This document shows positions 25,886-36,977 of a stretch of 64,000 nucleotides of DNA, in pieces (the stretch's first letter is position 1; each line of letters begins with the position of its first letter). Below the pieces are notes generated by a model. It did not search any database. It was given only the letters and a program-made list of their open reading frames with translations, and was not told the origin of the DNA. The position numbers and the translations under genes were made by a program. Source of the stretch: Piromyces finnis (lineage: Eukaryota > Neocallimastigomycota > Neocallimastigomycetes > Neocallimastigales > Neocallimastigaceae); assembly GCA_002104945.1 (NCBI GenBank), contig MCFH01000033.1, positions 434,001 to 498,000 of the forward strand. The letters are read 5' to 3'.

Positions 25886-26295
25886 TGTAACGAATACTAG
25901 AAATAACTAAATTGTCTTAGTGGTTAGTAGCTAAGACTTTGAGTCTGAATGACACTAGTTCGAGACCTCATAGATACTATTTTAAAAAAATTATAATTTT
26001 ATTTTATATGAAGATTATTGATTGGTTAAGAATTTTAAGTTGAAAAATTTTATAAATTAATTTAAAAAATTTTTAGTATAAATACGAGTGAATTTTCCCA
26101 AATATTTTAAAGAATCGAGATTTTATTAATAAATAATTATATTATTAAACACTAACTTATTAAGTTAAATTCTATGTGTTTTTAATGATATTTTTATAAA
26201 TTAATAATTTACAGAATATTTTAAAGTGTTAATATTACTAAGTTATTTAGTAAATATTATAATTTGTTTTATTGTTAAAGACACATTTCTTTACA
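25886..26295 (+). repeat. F 5' LTR with tRNA-like block
   Basis: Perfect 7-bp hairpin GTCTTAG/CTAAGAC (25914-25920, 25931-25937) with loop TGGTTAGTAG, then ACTTTGAGTCTGAAT and a B-box-like GTTCGAGACC (25958-25967). The order matches tRNA-Gln. TATAAATA is at 26077-26084 and the predicted RNA start GAGATTTTAT at 26117. Confidence 0.93.
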
Positions 26296-26305
26296 ATAAA
26301 ATCTC
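26296..26305 (+). promoter_or_regulatory. F self-primer binding site
   Basis: ATAAAATCTC right after the LTR is the exact complement of GAGATTTTAT (26117-26126), 40 nt below the TATA box. Confidence 0.83.
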
Positions 26306-27188
26306 CTTATAATATAAAAGCTTAATACCTTAGTGTTTAAGAAATTGTTATAGATAAAACTTTTAAGTTTTATTGTTGAAGCTTTTCTTTAAAGAAATAT
26401 TTTTACTTAAAGTAGTAGAATTAGTACGCTTTAGAAGCGGTATATAATTCAAACTATAAAAAGTAAAAGATTAACGGGATCGAGTTTAACCTGTACAATA
26501 ATTGGGTTGGCAGGCTCTGAGCTATTCTACTTTGAATAAGGAAGTAGGAGAATCCGAGGTACACCACGTACAAGACGCTGTAATAAGCAAGCTGGCGTGA
26601 GATTTATAGTTGTATACTATCTTTTGCTGTTTGATTATAGACCGGAAAATAGCCGGAAATGCCTTACTTTAATAAAATAATATTTCTTAATTAATACATT
26701 TTAAAATTAAGTTTTCTAATAAAACAATTTCTAATTTTTAATTATAATTATTAATTGTTAAGACAATTTATTAAAATTGTAATAATATAAAATAATATTC
26801 TTTATAACTCCTTTAGCGTGAGAAGTTAAACTCTTATACATAATACTTCTACGTTCGGATAAGGTTGATATAGGGAAAGAAAACCTGTAATAATTTTTAT
26901 TGCTAACAATAAGTTAGACACTAAAAAAAAAATTTTTACACCGTTCCTTTCTTTTATTAATTTAATTAATATTAACAATCGACTTTATACGTGTTATCGT
27001 GAAGAGCTACGAAGGACTTATTATAAAGAATAAAACAGGTTATATATTTGATGGTTTAACACTATATAATCTGGTTTATATTATTATTTAATAAAAAGAT
27101 TTACTCAATTAATAAATATAATTAAATACTTTATTCTATTATTTTTACAAATTTATTAAAGCTTATTAAAGAAAACATCATAAGTACT
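26306..27188 (+). other. F leader with GC-richer islands
   Basis: Less AT-rich segments at about 26420-26670 and 26810-27040, with short inverted repeats (e.g. CCGG..CCGG near 26641-26657). No gene. Probably untranslated leader RNA. Confidence 0.55.
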
Positions 27189-28190
27189 ATGGAAGAGAAC
27201 GAAAACAACCACATGGATAATAATAATATTTTCGAAAACGCAACTCTTAAGGATGGTTTTGCAGGGGATCGCAGGTATCTGAAGGGTTTCTTAGCTAAGG
27301 TGGAGCTAGTGTTTATGCTATATCCTGAACGGTATCAAGACGACGCAACCAAAATTCTCTATATAATATCAAGACTTTATGGGGACGCTATGAATTGGGC
27401 TGCTACTCTTATAAACAACCATGATCCGTGTCTTAATAACTACCAAGCTTTTGTTGACAGGTTTAAGGCTTTTTATGGATATAACGATGCTACCTATGTT
27501 GCAAATCAAATGCTTAGAACCTTAAAACAACGCCGATTAGGAGGAATTAGAGGATATATCTTGGAATTTAACCGCTATGCTGATGAATCAAACTGGAATG
27601 AACAAGCCAAAATGGATGCATTTATAGCTGGCCTTAATCAACAAGTTGCAGTTCGTATTTTGGAAATGTTTCCGGGTCCTAGGGATCTTCTTTCATTACA
27701 GACTATTGCTTCAAGAATCGATTCAAGATTATCTACACATCATACCTTTTTCCCTTCTGGTTCAAACAATAACCAAAACCGAAAGAAAAGATCTTTTCAT
27801 CACTCTTCAAAAATAACAAAGTCCATTACAAACAGGAATAACCATGGCCCTATCTCAAACGAAGAAAAGGAAAGAAGAAAGAAAGAAAATCTTTGTGTGT
27901 ATTGTGGTGCTTCAAGTCATAAGCTTAATAATTGTCCAAAAAGAAAGAATAAAGATCGTGAAGATCCTTCACTAATATCTATTCCCACACTTATATCCGC
28001 TCCTAAAGAAGAAAACAAAACTCATAATAAAATGACAACTAAATTTAAACTTTCTTATGAACTAAATACGGATATTCTTATTGACTCAGGATCCAAACTT
28101 AATTTAATTGATGTAGATTACTGTAACGATAATAACATTCCTTATCATGATGATGGTAACCTCCCAAATATCGTTGGTATCGGTGGTCGA

Positions 28191-28194
<4 letters not shown>

Positions 28195-28236
<42 letters not shown>

Positions 28237-28767
28237 TTCCGAGTGCATTTCTCCCATCGATCAGAGTTAGCTCCAATGGTGGTTCTTAGAGAAACGTTGG
28301 CTCATTCCTATTGCTAGGTGGTTGTGACCCTCCTGGTCTGTCATACTGTTTCTTCAGCTTCGACGCTCACTTAATCCATGTACATTAGATGCATGTCGTT
28401 GTACGATATTTCACAACTACAATGCTAAGCCTCTTATAGTCAATTTGATCACGTGTCAACCGCCCCCTAATGTTTACACTTAAATTGATTAAGGAATATT
28501 ATGTGTTTTTGGCATAGCCTAAGTCACCACTTATTAAGTTCTAATTTGGAATGTACCATGTACACTAGACCCTCTCAGGCCGGCTAGACGAGTGTTATTA
28601 TCATAGTAGTAAATTAGAAAGTTCATTTATACTTACCTGAATATCATAACCCAACCCATGGCAAACCCAGTGGGAAAATCCACAGGCACTGACATCTGCG
28701 GGGTCGAACCAGAAGCCTTATGTATGCTAAGGAAACGCCTTAACAACCAGGATAAAAACTGGAACGA
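28195..28767 (-). mobile_element. SINE with class II tRNA-like head and poly(A) tail
   Basis: Flanked by a 14-bp target duplication, CGGTGGTCGACAAT (28181-28194 and 28768-28781). Read on the minus strand, it starts near 28767. It has an A-box-like GTTAAGGCG (28744-28736) and a perfect B box GGTTCGACCCC (28710-28700) at class II (Leu/Ser) tRNA spacing. A body of about 470 bp and an A run of about 39 (T run on plus, to 28233) follow. A ~30-bp stretch near the tail (28328-28358) nearly matches the 3' region of the LINE at 59621-59650, same strand. No coding frame. Confidence 0.85.
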
Positions 28768-28862
28768 CGGTGGTCGACAATCTCTTTTTGGAATTACATC
28801 TCCTTTGAATCTTCGCTACAAAGATCATCTCTGTCGAACACAATTCTATGTAACTGATCTAC

Positions 28863-29468
28863 TGTAATGTTGAACACTGAAAGAATAGATTAGGATATCT
28901 ATTCTATTACAATAACACAAAAATTTGAAAAAATAAAATAAAAAATTGTTTTATAAAATATCTTTTATTATAATAGAATTTTAATAATAACAATTACATC
29001 GATAAAATGATGAAAAATATCTTCTATTTATATTTTTCCTAAATACATTTATATTATATTATAACTATTTATTTCTTATATATTATTATTTAAAATCTAC
29101 ACTAAAATCTTAATTATTAATAAATATTTAAACTATAACTATTTTTAGTAAAATACAATTGGCAATTCAAATTAAGTACTATTCAATTTGAATATGTGCC
29201 CATGTATTATTGATATATTAATCATTTATTATTTATTTATTTCTATGAAAAAACAATACTAAAACTAGGGATTTAAATTGAGAATATTAATTTACTTGTT
29301 AAACATTAAAAATAAACTAATAATTTATTTTGTTTTAAACTTTAATTATTAATAAATAAATTATGTCTCATTTTCTTTTTCTGAATATAATTTGTGTAAC
29401 TTAAACAATAATACTTGTGGCTTAAGTTACATTAAAGATATCAAACAGAGGCGTTTGATATCTTTACA
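28863..29468 (-). repeat. Solo LTR (D-related), reversed, inside F pol
   Basis: 606 bp with target duplication TCTAC (28858-28862 and 29469-29473). On the minus strand it reads TGTAAAGATATC..ATTACA. A 14-bp perfect inverted repeat (29433-29446 with 29453-29466) and a second, 10-bp one (29395-29404 with 29422-29431) sit at the LTR 5' end. Confidence 0.9.
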
Positions 29469-32400
29469 TCTACCTTATTATCCTTGTATTCTTGGAATAG
29501 ACTGGCTTAAAGAACACAATCCTTCTATCGATTTCACAAAGAACAAAATTTCATTTGTATCCGATTACTGTTATAATCGTTGTATAACACTCTCCAATAA
29601 TGTCCCTGAATTTCCTGAAGAAAGATCTGCTTTTCCTGCAATGGAAGATCCTTCCTACGAACCTCCGCATGATTCATTCGCTTACCCTATATTTGTCGAT
29701 AAACAAAACATCCAATCTCAAAACGAAACTAATCGTACTTGTACTATTCTCTGTTCGGGTTCTTCAAAAAATATTAACAATTCTGTTTCTAAGAAGTCTT
29801 CTGTTAACTTTTCTACTTCGTCTCTCTCAAATCAAGAACCAACTTCTGTTTTGACTTCTTTTTCTGATTCTAATATTCAATCCAATTCTATTCTCAAATC
29901 CGATTCAAACTCTAAATCTGAACCCAATTCTTCTATTATACTTCCGGATGTTCTCTCTGACTTTGCTGATGTCTTCAATGAATCTAATGCTGAAAAACTT
30001 CCTCCACACCGTCCATACGATTGTGAAATAAAACTCAAAGAAAATTCAAAACTGTTTTATGGACCGATTTATCCCTTAACAGAAACCGAATCAATTGCTT
30101 TAGAAGAATATATAAAAGAAAATCTCAAGAAAGGATTTATTAGAAAATCAAAATCGCCTGCGGGAGCTCCTATTCTGTTTGTACCTAAGAAAAACGATCA
30201 ACTTCATATGTGTGTTGACTATCGCCAATTAAACTCCATAACTATTCGTGATTCTTATCCCCTTCCTCTTATACAAGATATGCTTGAACATCTTGGAAAA
30301 GGGAAGATTTTCTCAAAATTGGATCTTCGTTCTGCCTATAACTTGGTCAGGATTAAAAGTGGTGATGAATATAAAACCGCTTTTACTTGCAAGTTAGGTC
30401 ATTTTGAATACTGTGTGATGCCTTTTGGGTTGAAAAATGCACCTGCTGTTTTTCAACATTTCATTAATGATGTTCTTGAAGACGTTCTTGGTAAATTCGC
30501 TTTCTCTTACATAGATGATATTATTATTTTTTCCTCTGATTATAAATCTCATATATCTCATGTCAAAACTGTTTTGAAACACCTGAGGGATGCTGGGCTC
30601 TATGCTAAATTGGAAAAATGCGAGTTCTTTGTTTCTTTTATTGATTTCCTTGGTCATAGGATTTCTACTGATGGTATTCACATGGACCCAAATAAAGTTT
30701 CTTCTATTTTAAACTGGCCTACTCCATCTAATGTTAAAGAGGTTCAATCTTTTCTTGGTCTTGCGAACTACTACCGTCGATTTATTCCAAATTTTGCAAA
30801 GATCGCTCATCCTTTGCATAAACTTTTGAAGAAAAATGTTAAATTTGTATGGTCTAAAGAAGCTCAAGATGCTTTCGATTCACTCAAGTCCTTATTTGTT
30901 TCTGCTCCTGTTCTTATATTTCCTAATCGTGAACTTCCATTCATAGTCGAAACTGATTCAAGTAACTTTGCCATTGGTGCTATTCTCTCGCAAGTCTCTC
31001 CAATTGATAATATGACCCATCCAGTTGCTTTCTTTTCTCGCTCTCTTACTGGTCCTGAACGTAATTATCCAATATATGATAAAGAGCTCTTAGCTATCGT
31101 TGCTGCTCTTGAAACATGGCGTCATCTACTTAAAGGCTCTTCTTCTACTTTTAAGATTTACTCGGATCATCGAAATTTACTCTATCAAAAGAAACCTGAA
31201 AAAATGTCTCAACGTCTTGTTCGCTGGGCTTTGTTTCTCTCTGAATTTAACTTTGTTATTATTTATCGTTCTGGTTCTTCTAACGGTAAGCCTGATGCTC
31301 TATCTCGTCGTCCTGATTATGCTATCAATTCGAATTCTTCTTCTGATGTTCCTTTTAATGTTCTTCGCCCTGAAAATTTTTGTGCCATTGTAACTTCTGT
31401 TTCGTCCATTAGTAATTCTTTTCTTTCCGAATATATAAATGATGACTTTTACAATAAAATCTGTGAATATCTTGATTGTAGGAAACCTCCAATACCTCAT
31501 CCTCAAATTGACAAATTTTCCTTAAGCAATAGTTTTCTCCTTTTTACTGACAGAATCTATGTTCCTCCAAATTGTCGTCTTTCAATTCTAAAGCTCTGTC
31601 ATGACTCTCCTTCAGCTGGTCATTTCGGAATAAAGAAAACATCTTCTCTTATTGCTAGAGACTTCTGGTGGCCTTCTATTTCTTCTGATGTTAAAGACTA
31701 CGTTCGTTCTTGTGAAGTTTGTTGTCGTTCAAAAACCTTTCGTCATAAACCTTATGGTCTTCTGAATCCTCTTGATATTGCTGAGCGTCCTTGGTCATCC
31801 ATTTCAATGGATTTCATTACAGATTTGCCTTCATCTTCTGGTTTCACTTGCATTCTTGTTGTTGTTGATCGTCTTACAAAAATGGTTCATCTCATTCCGT
31901 TCAAAAGTATTCCTTCCGCCGCCGAAACAGCCACAGCCTTTATTGATAATATTTTCCGTCTTCATGGCCTACCTGAATCTATTGTCTCGGATAGAGGTTC
32001 TCAATTTACCTCTAAATTCTTCCAATCCATCTGTTCCTCCCTTGGCATTGAACTTAAGTTGTCTACTCCATTTCATCATCAATCAAACGGTCAGACGGAG
32101 AGGGTGAACTCCGTTATAGAACAATATTTAAGATGTTTCTCAAATTATAAAGGTTCAAATTGGAAAAGTTTTCTTAGTCTTGCAGAATTTAGTTATAACA
32201 ACGTGGTTCAAGAATCATCCAAATTTTCTCCATTCTTTTTGAATTACGGCTTTCATCCAAAATATTCACCAGTTATTCCAGACTTATCTAAAGTCCCAAG
32301 AGCAGAAGAGTTTACAAGAGATTTTAAAACTTTAATTAATACCTTAAAAGAAAATTTAAAATCTGCCATGGAAACCCAGAAGAAGCATGCTGACAAACGT

Positions 32401-33140
32401 AGAAAAGAAGCTCCGAATTTTAAAGTTGGTGACAAAGTTTGGCTGGATAGTTCTTTAATTATCCACAAAGGAAATAAAAAATTTAAGCCAAGAAAACTCG
32501 GCCCATACAAAATCTTGGAAAAAATATCAAATGTTACATTTAAATTAAGTCTCCCAAAATCTATTAAGATTCATCCAGTTATTCATGTATCCAATCTCGA
32601 GAAATATGTCGAAGATAAATTTGGAAGATCTCAACCACCACCGCCACCTATTACCGTTGACAATGAAGAAGAATACGAAGTTGAAGAAATTCTGGATAAA
32701 AGAAGACATTACGGAAAAATACAATACCTAATTAAATGGAAAGGGTATTCAATCAATGAAGCTTCGTGGGAGCCTGAAGAAAATCTAAATTGCAAGGGGC
32801 TACTTAAAAAATTTAATAGAAAGAAATAAAAAATAGTTAAAAAATTCAAATTATATTTATTATTAATATTAAAATCACAATTATTATTATTATCAAAACT
32901 TATTAATATCATTATCAATATCAATTTTATTATTAAACAATTTATTAATATCAAATTTATCAATATTTTATTTTTAACTTTAGTAATATTAAAAAAAAAA
33001 AAAATGTATTTTATTATATTAAATGTATTTTTATAATTAAGAAAATTCACTCCTTAGTTTAGTTTATTAAAAAAGAAAAACATATATTTAAATATTAAAA
33101 TTCTAGATTCGTCTGGTATCCGAATCCTGGAGGAGGACCA

Positions 33141-33578
33141 TGTAACGAATACTAGAAATAACTAAATTGTCTTAGTGGTTAGTAGCTAAGACTTTGAGTC
33201 TGAATGACACTAGTTCGAGACCTCATAGATACTATTTTAAAAAAATTATAATTTTATTTTATTTTATTTTATTTTTAAATTTTATTTTATATGAAGATTA
33301 TTGATTGGTTAAGAATTTTAAGTTGAAAAATTTTATAAATTAATTTAAAAAATTTTTAGTATAAATACGAGTGAATTTTCCCAAATATTTTAAAGAATCG
33401 AGATTTTATTAATAAATAATTATATTATTAAACACTAACTTATTAAGTTAAATTCTATGTGTTTTTAATGATATTTTTATAAATTAATAATTTACAGAAT
33501 ATTTTAAAGTGTTAATATTACTAAGTTATTTAGTAAATATTATAATTTGTTTTATTGTTAAAGACACATTTCTTTACA
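33141..33578 (+). repeat. F 3' LTR
   Basis: Same as the F 5' LTR except for an expanded TTTTA tract (about 28 bp longer). Preceded by hairpin GATTCG/CGAATC (33106-33126) and the purine tract. Confidence 0.95.
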
Positions 33579-36082
33579 CCCTGATAGATTTGTTAATGAT
33601 GAGGCAAGAGTTCGATTCTTAATATCTTACTTTGTCAATAGACCTTTAGAATGGGCCGCTCGTTTAAGACAAAATAACGACGCCGTTCTAAGAAACTATG
33701 ATCAGTTTATTGCTGCTCTTCGTACCAATTTCGGGGATCCGAATAATGATACGATTGTTGCAAATGGAAGACTTTGCAACATTAAACAAAGAAAATTTGG
33801 CAAGGTGTTCGAATACATTAACGAATTCCAACGCGTTAGCCAAAATTCGAATTTTAATGAAGCAGCTAAAATATACATGTTCACAAAGGGATTACATCCG
33901 AAAATGCGTGAACATTTAGCTGTAGTGAATCCAAATCCCTCTCAATTAGAGCGTCTTTATTCTGATGTCCTTAGTATTGAAAATCTTACTAAGAGAAATG
34001 ATATCAGTGAATATTACATGACGCATCAAGACCGAAGAAATTATAACCAAAATGATCCTATGGATGTGGATTTATATAGGATCAGTTTAGGTCAAAGAAA
34101 GGTTAATTACTTCCCTCCTCATAGAAGTAATTATGACGAAAATAAAATAAATCGCACTGAGGCTAAGAAGAATGGAGTTTGCTTTACTTGTGGAAAGTCT
34201 GGACACTTTCAATTCAATTGTCCAAACAAAAAGAAACCAAAAAATGTAAAAATTATCAAGAGATGCTATTCAGAAGACGAAGCTAGCCCTTCAATCAAGA
34301 AAATTAAAAAGGATAATCTTAATTCCAAGGGAACTTCAAACATATTCGAAATTCATAAAGGTGAAAAGAAAAATATTATTGATTTTTATATCAAAACCAA
34401 TGATATTGATGAAGTCAAAGCTAAGGTACTTATTGATTCTGGTTCCGATCTTAATTTCATCCACCCCGAGTTCGCCCGAATCAATAATATTAAACTTTCA
34501 AATATTGCTGAATCTTTCAAGGTTTCTGGTTTAGGGCAAGGTACATCTACCGTGAAAAAGGAATCCGAAAAGTGCATCCTTCGTTTGAGAAATCATTACG
34601 AAGTCATTCAATTATATGCACTTAGAATTCCTGAAGTTGATATAATTCTTGGTGTACCTTGGATTGAAAAACATTGCCCTGTTTACTACCACGATTCTTC
34701 CAAAATTGCATTTAGCTCTACATACTGTGCCAGACATTGTAATGTGGGAAGAAGAAAGAACAAGAGTAGCACAAAGGAAACCAAGAAAGAAAAAATATCA
34801 TCAAGAAAAGGAAAAGAAGTTATTCAAGATGATGAAGATGATCAATCCTCTTATAGTGAACTTGGTTCATACAATCATTATGAATACTCTTATAGCGACT
34901 CCAGTGATGATGAAGAAACTTTAAGTATTAGAGGCCGTAGAACCTCCGTCAAAACCATTAGTAACCTAGATAGTTTTAATAAAATTAAATTTAGTAATAG
35001 TTTAAATAATGATAATAATTGTAATTTTAAATGTATATGTAATAACATTAATTGTATTGATGAAAATTTAAATAAAGATAATAATTCGGTCACTGGACCA
35101 AAACAGTACTCATTTTCAAAAAACGTGTGTAATAATAATAATTCTCGTGTATTAAATTCAGTTAGTAACTGTTATGATTTATTTTGTAATATTATTAATA
35201 AATGTAAAAGTGAAAGTGATAATTTGAATAAAGATAAAAAATCTATTGAAATTCCAAAACAATATTTATTATTTAAAGAGGTTTTTAATGAAAAGAATTG
35301 TAATATTTTACCTCCACATCGTGAATACGATTGTGAAATCCGATTAAAGGATAATGCTAACTTGTTTTATGGTCCTCTTTATCCTTTAACTGAGGCAGAG
35401 AGAGATGAATTAAAAAATTATATCAATGAAAATTTAGAAAAAGGTTTCATTAGGAAATCTTCATCTCCTGCCGGAGCACCAGTTTTATTTGTCAAAAAGA
35501 AAGATGGGTCATTAAGACTTTGCGTTGATTATAGGAAACTTAATGACATGACAATTAGAAATTCATATCCTCTTCCGTTAATTGGTGACTTATTGGATAG
35601 AGTGAAAGGTGCAAAATACTTTACTAAGTTGGACTTAAAGTCTGCTTATAATTTAGTTAGAATCAAAGAGGGTGATGAATACAAAACTGCCTTTAGAACA
35701 AGATATGGGCATTTTGAATATCTCGTCATGCCTTTTGGTTTAAAGAATGCACCAGCTACGTTTCAACATTTCATAAATGATGTCCTTAGTGATTATTTAG
35801 ATGATTTTGCTATATCATATATTGATGATATTCTAATATATTCAAATAGCCTAGAAGAACATCATGAACATGTTAAAAAAGTATTGAAAAAATTATTAGA
35901 AAATAATTTATATGTTAAGTTAGAGAAGTGTGAGTTTGATGTTTCAGAAACCACTTTCCTTGGTTATGTATTATCCAAAGATGGTCTGAAAATGGATAGA
36001 GATAAAGTTAAAGCTATCCTCGACTGGCCTGTTCCTACAAACGTTAAAGAAGTTCAATCCTTTATTGGATTATGTAATTATT

Positions 36083-36629
36083 TGTAACGAATCTATTAGA
36101 TAATTAATATTGTCTTAATGGTTAGTATTTAAGACATTAATCTGGATCACTCGGGTTCGACTCACACCTTGATCCGAAATCTATTTTAGATTATTTATTT
36201 AACAATTTAATTTACGACTCATAGAAACTTATAGAACTTATTCGAAAAAGAATAAGTTCGAATATTCGAAAAATCAAATATTTTTTGTAATTTTATCACG
36301 GGATTCATCTTATGCAATTTTTAATTAATTTAAAGAACAATCTAGAAAGATAATTAAAATTTTTGATTTAGCCACATCAGATTTAGAAAAAGTATAAATA
36401 GAAGTGGTTTGAATCGAAAATTAAAAAAATTGTGTTTTTATTAACTATTAACTTTTAACTTTTAAATTTTAAAAAAAAAAAAATATTTATTATTAAAAAA
36501 TAATTTAAATAAAAAATAATTAAAAATTTTAATAAATAAAATTAATTGACTTATTGGGATCAAAATTATTATCTATATAAAGTTTATTAATTACCACATT
36601 ATTAAATACTTATATAGATACGCGTTACA
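36083..36629 (+). repeat. G 5' LTR with tRNA-like block
   Basis: Hairpin GTCTTAA/TTAAGAC (36112-36118, 36129-36135) with loop TGGTTAGTAT. Then a B-box-like GGTTCGACTC (36154-36163) inside a second stem GGATCA/TGATCC (36144-36149, 36170-36175). TATAAATA at 36393-36400; predicted RNA start GTGTTTTTAT at 36432. Confidence 0.95.
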
Positions 36630-36639
36630 ATAAAAACAC
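36630..36639 (+). promoter_or_regulatory. G self-primer binding site
   Basis: ATAAAAACAC after the LTR is the exact complement of GTGTTTTTAT (36432-36441), 39 nt below the TATA box. Confidence 0.83.
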
Positions 36640-36847
36640 CAGTTGTAACATATTCCCTTTACCTTAATTAATTTGTTTATTTTTCCTACCTATTATAGTG
36701 TCTACCCTTGGTTTAAATATCCACTTGTATATTAGTATCTACCTGACTTTTGTACTTTTCTGTTTTGCTACTTTAGATACTACTTCTGTTTACTCCTTTA
36801 TTTTTTCTCTAGGCAATAGACACTACCTTTGTATATTGTTTTACAAC

Positions 36848-36922
36848 TCTTTTGGACTCTCTTGGACTCTTGGACTCTTGGACTCTCTCGGACTCTTTTG
36901 GACTCTTTTGGACTCTCTTGGA
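36848..36922 (+). repeat. Tandem repeat in G leader
   Basis: About eight copies of a 8-11 bp unit ggactctYtt between the 5' LTR and the gag ATG. It is pyrimidine-rich on this strand. Confidence 0.85.
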
Positions 36923-36977
36923 TATATTATACGATTAAATTGAATTAAAATTAGATATTTTCAATAAAATAAAGAAT

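Larger units (their letters stand above)
27189..32829 (+). pseudogene. F gag-pol with chromodomain, split by two insertions
   Basis: Segments are 27189-28194, 28782-28862 and 29474-32829, with the frame preserved across both insertions. Gag ([40 protein letters not shown]) ends in a CCHC knuckle (CVYCGASSHKLNNC). Protease: [28 protein letters not shown] and [10 protein letters not shown]. RNase [14 protein letters not shown] and SDHRNLLY. Integrase: [33 protein letters not shown] and GQTERVNSV. The C-terminal chromodomain is [33 protein letters not shown]. The closest relative in this window is G. The SINE introduces poly-Phe and a stop, so no full protein is made. Confidence 0.95.
25886..33578 (+). 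mobile_element. F: chromovirus (Ty3/Gypsy) inserted in D gag
   Basis: LTRs at 25886-26295 and 33141-33578 (TGTAACG..CTTTACA) look identical apart from a 28-bp TTTTA microsatellite difference. The target duplication is CCCTG (25881-25885 and 33579-33583). Internal: self-primer site, GC-richer leader, gag-pol frame, hairpin and purine tract GGAGGAGGACC before the 3' LTR. Interrupted by a SINE and a reversed solo LTR. Confidence 0.95.

Noticed and set aside
29392-29473. N-terminal part of the long F pol frame
   Set aside because: These codons belong to the reversed solo LTR; real F coding sequence resumes after 29468.
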